Source of the DNA: Dermatemys mawii | Lineage: Eukaryota > Chordata > Testudines > Dermatemydidae | Assembly (NCBI GenBank): GCA_007922305.1 | Contig: ML677333.1 | Span: 19,365,555 to 19,429,554, forward strand | Length of the DNA stretch: 64,000 nucleotides | Direction: 5' to 3' | Shown: positions 12,153 through 22,717 of the stretch, piece after piece | Numbering within the stretch: the first letter of the stretch is position 1 | Layout of the letters: each line of letters starts with the position of its first letter | Made by a program: the position numbers and the translations under genes | Notes under the pieces: model-generated | What the model saw: only the letters and a program-made list of their open reading frames with translations | What the model was told of the DNA's origin: nothing | The model's database searches: none

Positions 12153-12661
12153 AAAATGTGCCCTTTTTATGGCCAGATTCCTGAGAAAGTGAAACATGCA
12201 CTGAATCTGAGGGTAGAGGACAGGGGAAGGGCATGCTCTCCAATGATACACATAGGCATAAACTCCACACTTGCTCACTAGGCCTGTTCAGAGAAGTTTG
12301 AGCATGTCAGAAAGAAAAAGAAGCACAGCTTGACAAAGGGCACAGTATGATATGATGCCCCACACTGACCACTGACTATTGCTTATATTAAAAATTCTAG
12401 CACATATTATTAGATGTCTTTGATGCAATAAACTCCTGTCTTTTTAGGGGGGAAGGGAGTTAATCTCACATGCTGCTTTTTCTCTCCACTTCATCTCTCC
12501 TAATCTTCTGTTTTGTTTGTTTTAGCTAGAAATGAAAGTAGTCTGCTTTCTGTGGGCCTTAGCTTGGGAACTTCTAGTCAAGAACCTTTTTCTTTTTCAT
12601 ACACATTAATCACCACCAAAAACACCCTTCCCCAACCTCCAAAATGAGTTTTTAAATACAA

Positions 12662-12776
12662 GAATCAGAGGGGAGCCGTGTTAGTCTGGAATTGCAGAAG
12701 TGACAAGGAGTCCTGTGGCACCTTAAAGACTAACTAAAGTATTAGTCTTTAAGGTGCCACAGGACTCTTTGTCACT
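12662..12776. mobile_element. Fold-back Penelope-like tail with 13-bp duplication
   Basis: It starts as a minus-strand PLE tail ('gtgttagtctggaattgcag') and, after a spacer of about 10 bases, turns back on itself. Segment 12700-12732 is repeated in inverse at about 12742-12775, differing at only one or two positions, so the RNA or DNA would form a long hairpin. The flanks carry 'tttttaaatacaa' at 12649-12661 and 12777-12789, a 13-bp target duplication. The whole fold-back therefore arrived in one insertion. Confidence 0.8.
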
Positions 12777-13059
12777 TTTTTAAATACAATTTAGAATCAA
12801 ACATGCATTCCTTTATCTCATATGTTTACTTGTTTGTTTTACTTGAACACACTGAAGAGCAATTTTAGGGCATGAAATCAGAACTATAAAAACTTTGCCT
12901 CTCTCCCACATACTGCAGTCAGAATTTAACTGAAATAGATTCTAGCACTGCACAGATGTTATGAAAAGATCAAAGTCAATGTTGAGCCTAGGGGAACACC
13001 TTACTTAAGCAACAATCCTCCCCAGTCCCCTGACCTCCCACACATAACCACTTCCCTTC

Positions 13060-13430
13060 TTATAAATAATCCATAAATGTTACTCCAAAGTAACAATCTG
13101 TGAGCGAGCACATCTCTCAGATGTCTCTACTGACAGAGACCACAAAAACTCCACACCTTCCTGGGTTTTGGCTTTATTGACAAACAAACCAAACACTAAG
13201 AAACTCAAACTTTCTCCCCAGGTTTGGCTGCTTCTCAGGTTTCTTCCTCTGGACTGCTCAGCCCACAAAGATGATCTTCTCAGCCTGCTCTTATATTCAT
13301 GTGAGATGAGTCACCTTCCGTAGTGAATCAAAAATACCCACTTAACACTTTCCAGGCAAGATCTATTGCTCCTAAGAGGGTAAAGTGTTTCAGCCAAAGT
13401 GTCAGTCTATTACACACTCCTAATTACCCA
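13060..13430 (-). repeat. Possible solo LTR
   Basis: On the minus strand a TATA-like 'gaatataagagcagg' (near 13290) is followed downstream by a polyadenylation-like 'caataaagccaaaacc' (near 13170). That order fits an LTR promoter and R region. I could not fix the ends or a target duplication, so this is tentative. Confidence 0.3.
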
Positions 13431-13689
13431 GCAGTAGTGCAGAGGTAATAAAGCATTAAATTGCATAAATAAAACATTCATCTAACTTGCTGTCCTGAGA
13501 CTATTGCCATGTATATTGGATGCTGACTATTAGCAATCCTGATAGACAACTTTCAGTTATTAGCAACATTTTCCTGAGAACTGATTTTGCCGCATTGACA
13601 GCTGGGCACTTCTGCTGTGTGTAATAGCTTCCAACCACATAGACTTGGCTCTCACCAATGAAGTTCAGTTTCTGAAGGCCTTATGTGTG

Positions 13690-14260
13690 CCTGGCACTGA
13701 ATATCTGCAAAGTTTCATGTCTTAATCTGTTGTTTCAAGCATTCTAAAGGATATGGATGACATTCTGAAGTAGTATGAGATCAGCACAAACAGAGGGTGC
13801 AAACGTCACTGTGATGACCAGGGAGACAATGTTGGTGAAGCCTTGTTGCTCTACTTGCAGCACAAGTTTGGCCAAGGTGTTGGCCTCTTTGTGTCAATGC
13901 TGAAAAAGAAAGCAACTCAGGATAGGGAATTCAACACTTAAGATGGCTGGCTCAGTCAATGAATGGTCTGGCACAATGGAGCTCAACATAAGGAATATAG
14001 AAAGAAATAAGACTGATCTTCTGGCAGCTACTACATGGAATGCAGAGAACCTCCCACAAATGCTGGATGAGTTCCATCTACATGAAATCTTCAGTGCTGA
14101 CAAGACTGCTCTCTTCTACCAGAACTTCCCAGACAGAAACTTGGGTATATTGAGGATAGACTTTTCAGGAACTAAAAAAAGCTATGGACTGTGCTACATT
14201 GTTGTGCTGTGCAAACATGGATGGGACAAAGAAGCAGCCAGCCTGTTACACTGACTGGAA
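13690..14260 (+). pseudogene. pogo/Tigger-type transposase fragment, broken
   Basis: Two parts of a pogo-superfamily transposase are visible in different frames. At about 13831-13920 the translation GEALLLYLQHKFGQGVGLF then LKKKA fits the CENP-B-like helix-turn-helix. At 13943-14254 the frame includes IFSADKTALFYQNFPDR and a GTKKSYGL stretch followed by VVLC. These fit the DDE_1 start, where the first catalytic Asp sits in an 'ADETGLFY'-like motif and is kept here as ADKT. A stop at 13939-13941 and a frame change separate the parts, and the remaining catalytic acids are missing. It is a dead DNA-transposon copy; no terminal repeats were located. Confidence 0.7.
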
Positions 14261-16497
14261 AGAGCAACAGCCCCTAAAATTTCCCTAAAATAAACTTGAA
14301 AGTTCATTTTGATCTACAGGAACTCAAGAAATGATCTTACCACACATTAAGTGATGGGGCCATTGTCCAGCCTGTAACCCATTTAGGGTTAGATATCCAG
14401 AGAGTGACTTTCTGTGGCAGCTTCAGACCTCGTCAGTCTGGGGATACTGACCCATCCCCACCTTCAGATGACCAGCATAAAGGGAAGACTATTTCTATCA
14501 AAGCATGTGCAGGTCTTTTACCTAGACCAGGCAAAGCATCAGGAGCAGCAGAGCAAAATTCACTCTCTCATGGTGTCACATGATAGCAGATAAGTGACAA
14601 TGGCAGGCCAGTGAAAGCCCCCACTTCCAGCCCATGGTGGCAGAAAGCAGGCATTTGGAGCAGAAGGGAGTTTCAGTAGCAGGGTGGTGAGAAAGAAGAG
14701 GGGGTGTCCTACCCCCGTTCCAGCCAGCCATAGCAGGCATGTTGGAGCAGATGAGGAAGGAGTTCCAAACCCATCTCAGAGGGTTTGGAGTAGGGTTCAA
14801 GGAGCCATAGGTGACCAGGAGGCAGGATGATCCTTGCTGCATGGACAAGGACCCATGTTGGACCCAGAACTGGAGTTGATGGATCCCAAACTGATTTCCC
14901 GCTACTTGGAAGTAATGTGAATCTTAGGGAAGCAAATGTGGCGTTTGTGGGGTGGGGGAGCCAACAGAAAATTAATTCAATTAGTCTGGTCATGGCTTGT
15001 GAAATTATTTCCACATGACTACAAGGTTTACAAGGTGTAGAGGCTCACCCAGAACCAGGAAATTTGAACAAAAAGATTGCAGGACAGGAGACAGACATGG
15101 CTGGTAGGGGGTGAGTGTGAGCAGCACCAGTGGAGGTTGTTGGGGAAGAGTGTGAAAATAAGTCCCTTCTGTCCAATGCTGCAATGGGTGTTTGTAGAGG
15201 CATGTCAGTGGGGTCTCTTCAACTCCATCTCCACCCAGGAGGAGACACCAAACTAGTCAGACAGTGGAACTAGCAAAGAGAACAGGAAGTGGAGAGGAGA
15301 TGGCTTCTGGTATCTTAGGAGCTGTATCAGGGATGTCTGGAGTAAAAACACGTTCTACAAAAGCTAGTGGCATTATACAGCTGCTGCAAGCTATCCTTCA
15401 GTTTGCAGCCTCTAGGCGCTTCCATGGATGGGTGTGGGATCTGGAAGTGGTAATAATGGAAACTCAGCATGCACCCAAGTTTGAGAAAGAGAAAATAGTC
15501 AGGTGAGGCAGACCTATTGCCAAGGAATGAGAGCCCTTAATGTGGGGAGAAGTGATTTTTGAGCACCCTACAACTCAGCCACTGGTAGAGAATGTGAATT
15601 TGTGGGATGGAATTGCTGCCCTAGAGACATGTGGAGGCAACAGGGCTCTGAAAGTGCCCTAAATGGTCAGTCACTAGTATGGTTATACCAGTGTGGCTGA
15701 TCCAATGGGACTTCATCTTGTCAGTACTATTAAAGTAAAATTTTTGAGAGATTAATATGTAGATATATTATCATTGCTGCCCAGGGAGGTGCTGACAGAG
15801 AGTAAGCTGGGGCAGAGCAAGCCAGGCAGTGGAAGGGCCCTTCTCTTTTTTTTCTCCACTAGGATTAACCAAAGCTTTCTAGCCACGACCTGAAAGAGTC
15901 CATTAGGATAACACACTCATCTGAATTTGCTCTGCCCACAAACAAACAGTTATCAAAGTAATAAATTGCTTGCCAGAAACCAGCTTCCAGCATCACTGCC
16001 TAGTGTAAAATTGTACTAAATTTCTCAAATCCTCAATAGGATATTGCCCATCCCATAGTCCTATCTTTATCAACATAAAATTGTCCTTCAAGGGAGAAGC
16101 CAAAAAAGTTAAAGTCAAAGAAATGCACCACACCAGTTGAAAATCAAACTTGATATCACTCTTGGCCCCCAGCCTACCATTCCTCCATTGATAAGGCTGT
16201 GCACATGCTTAGGTGAAAATATAGAAACATTTTAATATACTAATTCCAACACGTTTTCAGTCAGTAAAAGTAAACTGAAATATGAATGATTCATTGAGGT
16301 TTAAGTCATTTAATACAAATCAAAAACTTTATTTTTACATACATACCACACAGCAAAAACAGAAAAAAGATGAAAACATTCCCTAATACATGCTGCAATT
16401 CAGTCATGCATGGGCTCTACTCAGAATTTAAGATGTCTAATGGAGGTTATTAGACTGTGACTCTAGAAATAGAGAAGGGCCAAGAACTAGGATACAA
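14261..16497. other. No recognised feature
   Basis: Mixed-composition sequence with short open frames on both strands (for example 14576-15018) and no family resemblance. Parts may belong to the Tigger copy or to an unnamed repeat. Confidence 0.35.
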
Positions 16498-16509
16498 AGG
16501 ATAAAGTAG

Positions 16510-16602
16510 AAGTGACAAAGAGTCCTGTGGCACCTTAAAGACTAACTAAAATTTTTTTTAGAGCATAAGCTTTCGTGGGCTAATACCCACTTCGTCGGAT
16601 GC
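16510..16602 (-). mobile_element. Penelope-like element tail, solo, with 12-bp duplication
   Basis: Minus-strand PLE tail from 'gcatccgacgaagtgggtat' to 'ggactctttgtcactt'. A perfect 12-bp duplication 'aggataaagtag' lies at 16498-16509 and 16603-16614. The copy lacks the last 40 or so bases of the tail ('cagactaacacggc' part), which shows how the insertion was truncated. It is non-coding. Confidence 0.88.
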
Positions 16603-16982
16603 AGGATAAAGTAGTAGATGAGATGTGGAGAATTTATAACAACTGTTCCTCCATACAGTAATTCTGAAATTCCTTGGGGAAAAAGAATTCTTCATGTGAA
16701 TGTGTGGATAGCTGTTTTCCCCAGAAAGCTGTGTGTATTTTCACCTATTCTGTCTCCTGCCTCTTTCCTCCACTACAACAGCTACACCCTCTTCCCCTTA
16801 GCTCCTGCCTACACATGTCCCAACCCTCCTCTGCATTTGAGTCAAACTGCTTCCTCTTACTGACCACCTGGACTCCCACAAGAGTATCGAGAGTACAGAT
16901 GAGAAAGCTTCCTTGCTCTTATTTCCAGCACCTGGCCCCACAGCAGACAGGGGGAGCAATTACACAAAGTCCTCCTCAGCTC

Positions 16983-16992
16983 NNNNNNNNNN
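16983..16992. other. Assembly gap (10 N)
   Basis: A run of ten N. True gap length is unknown. Reading frames crossing it are not real evidence of coding. Confidence 1.
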
Positions 16993-17272
16993 TCTGAAAA
17001 CCTCTAATGCACATGTGAAAAGTGAATTTTTCAGAGGCTTATAACCAGGCCAAATGTGTGTGTATTTACATGGGGATGGGCAAAAGGCACATTTCTCACT
17101 CCAGAGCAACATACCTGCCAAATTTCAAATCCCTGCTCTAAGGCATGGAGGCACTAGAGAGTCAACAAATTGGTTGTAAATACGTTTTAGAACACAGAAA
17201 AAAAAAGTTTTCCTTAAACTCATTCTGAGAGATGGTTGAACCATTTCAGCTGAAATTTAACAAGAGAAAAGA

Positions 17273-17292
17273 GAGAGGAGGAGGAGGAGGAG
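17273..17292 (+). repeat. (GAG)n microsatellite
   Basis: About six to seven GAG units, preceded by a GA-rich lead. Confidence 0.9.
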
Positions 17293-17499
17293 ACAGCAGC
17301 TGCGGTGGCAGGCAGGCTTAGCCTTGATTTTCTGAGGGGGTCATGGGAAATTTCAGCTCAAATGGTTAAAATTATAACTAAATGGCAAAATTATAAGGAA
17401 CTGAAAGCAGAGTTTTGAAGCAGAAAGTGGTAAGCAACCTCATCTATAGGTAGAACTAGTAGCACCAACTTTAATTATATGCTAATTGCAGTAGTGCTT

Positions 17500-17650
17500 A
17501 GGGGTCATGGTCCTGTTATAGTGGGCACTGTCTCCTCATATAATAAAAAAGACAGTCCTTGTTTCAAACAGCTGACAGTCTATGAGAGATGTTGAGAGAC
17601 AAAAACGCAGGTAGAGCAGGACAAGGTATTAATGAAATGATTAGGTTTAT
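17500..17650 (+). repeat. Old interspersed repeat fragment, pair with 57660-57780
   Basis: It reads 'gggcactgtctcctcatata', then 'aaaaagacagtccttgtttc' and 'aaacagctgacagtctatg'. This resembles 57690-57760 ('aaaatacataggaagacact', 'gtccccactccaaagagcta'). Both look like one ancient amniote family ('agacagtccctgccccaaag' type). The family name is not known to me. Confidence 0.5.
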
Positions 17651-19290
17651 TATGATACGCAGCAGGTATAACACATATATTGTCTATACACTGATGAGTA
17701 TTGTGAAAGCATATCTATTTATAATAGGATAATCAGCAGTATCTATTTATAATACCATAATCACATTTGTATTTGTAAAAAGTGAATAAAAAAATGAAAT
17801 ATAACAGTGTCTAGAAGCACTTTTTGCTGCATATGTTATTATAAATAGACTGCACATACTTTAATATAGCCCTTTTTCTAGTGAGCAAGTTGCCAAAAGC
17901 AGAAAAATTTAAAAGTGACAATAAATATGACTGTGATTCAGAAAACTTAGGGGAAAAATTGGACATTAAATGAAATTTTTCCCAGGTAAGCAACCTCATG
18001 CTTAGCAAAATTAACAGTCTAAACCAGAAGATTAATTTGAATTTGTATGGAGGGATAATTTAGAAATGGCAAGGACAACTGCATATTCTGGTTAGTCACA
18101 GGTTGTGGCTGGAGCATGTGTTTTCCCAATGCCAGATGTTTTCACTTAATGAAAGCAGCCTGCTGTCCTCCTTAAACAAGTGGTCCTTTTACTCACTGTG
18201 TGTTAGTAGGGATACAGATATAAAGTGAAGGATGGGTGCTTTGCTTTTTTCTCATAACTGACATCCTTGCCCTCCTCAGTGTGACAGCAATTTGTTGAAG
18301 GGCAATTGCTCATACGTACAATTTCATGCTGCCAAAATGTGGTAGTTTGGTACATATTTCTGACATTTACCAATTGAAATAGCTCTGTCAAAAAAATATT
18401 ATTTTCTCCAATATCTGTCAAGAAAGATTGAGTTGATAAGTCAAAAAATGTCAACTTGTAGAATGAATGAAATCTCTGCCTCAGTACAACTTAATAGAAT
18501 TCCTACAAAGATATGTGAATTGTGATTAAATCTAAGTTCTGTATTGTCTGATATTTAGTGTGTTTTCTTGGGCTATACATGTAAAATTGCTCCTAAATAG
18601 ACCTCATTTCACAATTTCACTCCCAACACCCCCTCCCAAAAAAACCCCCTCATTTACAGTATCATACAAGTGTTTATGTTATCTGTCATAATTTATGTGA
18701 CTAATTGCAAACAACGATTTATTTAGTAAAGGCAAATATGCTTATTACAGCAGTATCTGTGGCATTTTGAGCAGGAACACAAATAGTGTCCATATTAGCA
18801 AGGAATATAAAGTTAATTTTATATGAATTCATGTATTTTAAATACTCTATTGGGATATGGAATGCCACCATTTCTAACATAAATCATAGTTCCAGAACTG
18901 TACTCTATAGCTTCTGATTTAGAAACTCCAGGACAAATACTACCCTATGTTATACTGACTTAAAAGGGAATTTGCAAAATTATAACTGTAGAGTAAATCT
19001 GTCCCACTGTATAAAACTAGAATCAATACAAAAGGTAAATCTATATGCAGATGACATAATTAAGTCAATGTCCACTTTAACAATTTCTTTTCTGGGATCA
19101 TTAAACTGATTATTACAAAAAAAATTGAAGACCCTGATTTGTGATGCACTCCTATTAAGCAATATTTACCCACACAACTAGTCCCACTGAAATTAATGGA
19201 ACTGCACTCATAAGTGCTACTATATACAGGAGTTGCAGAACTATACCCCCCAAAAAATAAATCTCTAAAACATTTTTGATTGCTTTCTTT
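17651..19290. other. No recognised feature
   Basis: Strongly AT-rich sequence with no open frame of interest. I see no repeat I can name. Confidence 0.4.
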
Positions 19291-19299
19291 TGGAATTCA

Positions 19300-19430
19300 C
19301 AAAGAGACTCAGGATGACCTTATACTGTTCTTCCCTTCCTGTGGGCTTCCTATCCCCCTACTGATTCATATATAAATAGGGCTTCCATTGTTTTTGGTCA
19401 CACCTTTCTTAATTTCATTGCACACTAAAA
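19300..19430 (+). repeat. Unclassified repeat fragment, pair with 21060-21175
   Basis: The phrases 'gactcaggatgacctt', 'ctgttcttcccttcctgtg' and 'ccattgtttttggt' recur in order at 21064-21155. The two pieces are diverged copies of one family in the same orientation. Possibly LTR-derived. Confidence 0.6.
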
Positions 19431-20879
19431 CAATCTCCAATCTAACTACTGTAAATATATGAATTTCCTAATGCTAAACACTAAAGACAGTTCACAGAAA
19501 TGTATTTCATTTTTTCTTCTTTCATTAGATTTCTGCTTGTGCCCCATTACATATTGTCATGAAGTAACAGAAGATTTACTGAAATATTGCACACTCAGTT
19601 CTCAAACTGGTGGAACACAGCTCACAATCATGTGGAGTGTAGAGCTGGATCTGGGAAATCCAGTGCCTTCATCTTACTATGACATAGGAGTCCCAATGTG
19701 CTGTCCCTGTGATGTGACCTTGTAACCAAATTTGAAGCAGGGGACAATGTCATCAGGTCTCCTTTTCTTCTACCCCAAGAGGAGCAGAAGTGTGGATTTG
19801 ACCAAATTACCATGCTCAGAATCCTAAACACATTACTAAGTACAACTACATTCCTTCTTGTAACAGGGTAGCTTGCACCATAAGGGCTGGAAGTCCTGGA
19901 GCTAGCCAGTCATGATTACTGAAGAAGCACACCTCGGTTGTATCAGGTCATTCTCTATAAAAAAGCAGCAGGTAGCTGCAGTGAAGTTCAGGAAACTGTA
20001 GGAAGTAAGGCAGGCTTCTGAATGGAAGACCCTTCTATCAAGGGATTTGGAAACTAGAGCTAGAAACCAGAGGATCGAGGCATTTAAGGCCTGGGATAGG
20101 ATAAATTGGAGGAATCTCGGAGTGAGCAGGCTCCAGAAGAAAGACCTGAGACATGGAGTTTCCCTACTGAGACTCCAGGCAGAAAAAGCTTTGGGGTGAC
20201 CAAACAAGAGGGTAAAACTGATGGACCATGTTTTTGGGATTTTGAGTTTTATTTATCTGAAAAAGCTCAGATCCCTGAGAAGGGCTGGTTGTCACATTTT
20301 GGTGTTCAAACCAAACTAGTCAGAAGTTGTAACCATGAGTGCCTTAAACTGCTCTGCTGCTGCAGTGTGTGTGTGTGCGCGTGTGCATCAACCCTGACTC
20401 CAGCAGTCTGCTTGTTACACCGGAGCCGCATTCCAGTCTCCACCAGCGTTGGTTACTACTTGCAGGATGATGCTAATACCGGTCCCTGAATTTCCCCAGA
20501 ACAGTCTACTCTGATTCAATTTCCAGCCTTCTCCTGGAACATTCAGAGAAATAATAAGGTTCCCTGTTCCTCTGAGGAGATAAAAGCACAAAATCTTGTT
20601 GTGTAATTAGAGTTAACAATCACTCCAATTCAAACACAGTACTGGGCTGGTTTACATTGTTAGAATCCTATTTCATGTTAAAGAATTTTAAGTGAGTTAA
20701 AATACAAGGGATAAAGATGAAACAATTACAAGAAAATAAGTAAAATACACTTTCTAGTGGCTAAGACGTAAATTAAACTGGAATTGTGATTAAAAGATAG
20801 ATTTCTTATCAATCTCTTTTCTTTCCAGCTATAGCTGACCTTATGTCAGGACCTTCCACAGAAATGCAAGGTGCTGGAT
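19431..20879. other. Unclassified sequence with one (TG)n tract
   Basis: From 19862 to about 20345 the composition resembles LTR or internal retroelement sequence ('gggctggaagtcctgg', 'gagctagccagtc'), but nothing could be confirmed. A (GT)n/(GC) run lies at 20365-20386. Open frames here show no family resemblance. Confidence 0.3.
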
Positions 20880-21250
20880 TCCTTTGTCTTCATAGATGAA
20901 AGATCTTTCCTCTGTTCGGTTCCCAGAGACTCCAGCTCCCTTGGCTGAAGCGTCTGTCTTTCTCAGCTTGCAAGTCCTCTGGCCTCCTGTGTCTGTCCAT
21001 TGTGGATGCCAAGATGGCTTTTTCCCTATCCTTATATCTTCCCAAACTCAGTATTTTGTCCCCAGACTCAGGATGATCTCATGCTGTTCTTCCCTTCCTG
21101 TGTGCTTCCCACCCTTGGTGCTGATTTGTATATAAATCCATTGTTTTTGGTTGCACCTTGTTTAATTTCATTGGAGACAGATAGACAACTGCCTTCCCTC
21201 CCAGGACAAAGTCTTTTTCTCCCTTTGTTTAGTCAGACTTTAAAGCATAA
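20880..21250 (+). repeat. Unclassified repeat, longer copy of the 19300 family
   Basis: The stretch 21060-21175 matches 19300-19430 (see that entry), and the unit extends at least 180 bp further left here, through 'ttcccagagactccagctcc' and 'gtccattgtggatgcc'. No coding potential is evident. Confidence 0.5.
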
Positions 21251-21984
21251 TATCAGTCAGTATTTATAACTCCTTCTACAGTGCTAATACATGTATTTTA
21301 CAATGTTATTAATCAGCAGTGTCTCATTAACTTTCATAAAATACCTTACTTGATGTACTTTTATAATATTCTAATATTGTATAAAATTAATTGATTCTAT
21401 TACTTTGGTTTAGAGCCCATGTCTTTGTAGTCTAATAAGTCACTGAAATGTATTCTCAGATGAAGTTCCCTTACTGCTTCTGAGAAGAGATGTGATGCTG
21501 GGTCTTCCAGTGCTAGTGACAGTTGAGTCACTACATCTTCCCCTTATCAGTTTGACGGCTTTGGTTTACCATGCATCTTTAGTTGCTTGGTAAGCCAAGA
21601 AAATACACACTGTCTATGGCAGACAGGGCTTATACACTCCTTGCCAAACAGATTTTAAGAACAAAATTCTACAACATAACTTTTTGTACATACCCAGTAC
21701 CTACATTGTGCAAGACTATTAATTACACTGCTCTACAGCCAAAATGCTTCTGAAATAAATGTAGTCAAATGTAGTTACTAATTCTGGGTCACTGAGAACG
21801 AAAATGATGCTTAAAATTGTTGATTGGCTCTAGTTTTCAAGATATGCTATTGGGTCAGTATATATGACCCTTGACATAGGAATGGCGGAGGATAAGTGAG
21901 TTATAAAGGGAAGGGATCTCAATTTAAACCAGAAATGACTAAAATACATCTTTGACTGGATCTATGAATAAATCTATGACTGGG

Positions 21985-22458
21985 TGTCACAGGGTCCATG
22001 CCCCCTGTGGTCTTTCTGGGCTCAACAAAGGCCTCCACACAGTCTTAGTGCTGCCCCACGTGTTCTTTATTTACAACAGTGTCCTTGTGAAACCAGCTGT
22101 GCACCCCACAAACCCCCACAACAGTGACCCCACAGTTCTGGGCTGTTGGCCGCTCAGCCCCCTACGGTGCCTATCTCACAGCCTGGAGACAGCAACCCAG
22201 CCTTCCTCTCCCTGCCTAGGCCCTTTTTCTCCCCCCCTGCTGACCATGAGTCAGGGGTTTTTATCCTGCCTCCTGATCCCAGCTACAGCTGGGGTCTTTT
22301 AACCCAGCTGAGCTCCCTGCAGTAACCATCTGCTAGGGCTTTTAGCTCTGCATTCTCATGGCTGGGGCCAGCCCCTGCCCTGGAGCCTCCTGCCTGCAAG
22401 CAGGGTTTACTGTGCAGAGGCAGGGCACTCTAGGGGTTTTTACCCCTGCTCTGCCACA
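21985..22458 (-). mobile_element. Solo LTR with 5-bp target duplication
   Basis: The unit starts 'tgtcacaggg' and ends 'ctctgccaca' and is flanked by 'ctggg' at 21980-21984 and 22459-22463. Minus-strand signals give the orientation: a TATA-like 'ggataaaaac' at 22256-22265 and a polyadenylation signal 'aataaa' at 22066-22071, about 80 bp before the end. No internal retroelement sequence is attached, so it arose by LTR-LTR recombination. The open frame across it is incidental. The five-base duplication fits Ty3/gypsy or retrovirus-like elements. Confidence 0.85.
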
Positions 22459-22636
22459 CTGGGTTTGGACAGTACTTGCTTTTTAGGCAAAACAATGAAT
22501 GATGCAATCTGAAGCTGGTATTGCGTCATACATGATAGGAATTGCATCATGTTATTCCTAGAAGTCATGGATGATGCAATCATAACGAAGCTTACATCAC
22601 TCTGCTGAACAAATTGCCCTATATCAGCTCTTGAAA

Positions 22637-22717
22637 TAATACAGTGTCGTGCTCTTTTATTTGTCAGTGTTTGATTTTGCAAAGGGACACATTTCTGTTT
22701 AGCCAAAATGAGCAGAG
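22637..22717 (+). promoter_or_regulatory. Leader ahead of the 22718 reading frame
   Basis: An AT-rich leader follows 'aaataatacag' and includes a 'cttttatttg' stretch. An earlier ATG at 22708 ('aaaatgagcag') is out of frame and overlaps the chosen start. A core promoter is plausible but not demonstrated. Confidence 0.25.

Larger units (their letters stand above)
16640..17440 (+). repeat. Unclassified interspersed repeat, copy B
   Basis: Second copy of the repeat at 2715-3680, in the same orientation. It has the same order of CT-rich part, 'cctcagctc', 'cagaggcttataaccaggcc', 'gggcaaaaggcac' and 'ggcaaaattataagga'. The assembly gap interrupts it. A (GAG) tract at 17273-17292 is private to this copy. 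Confidence 0.6.

Noticed and set aside
16674..16997. Open frame of 107 codons running into the N gap
   Set aside because: It crosses the assembly gap, sits in a repeat and has no family resemblance.
21952..22302. Open frame of 116 codons on the plus strand
   Set aside because: It runs antisense through a solo LTR whose promoter-like and polyadenylation signals are on the minus strand.
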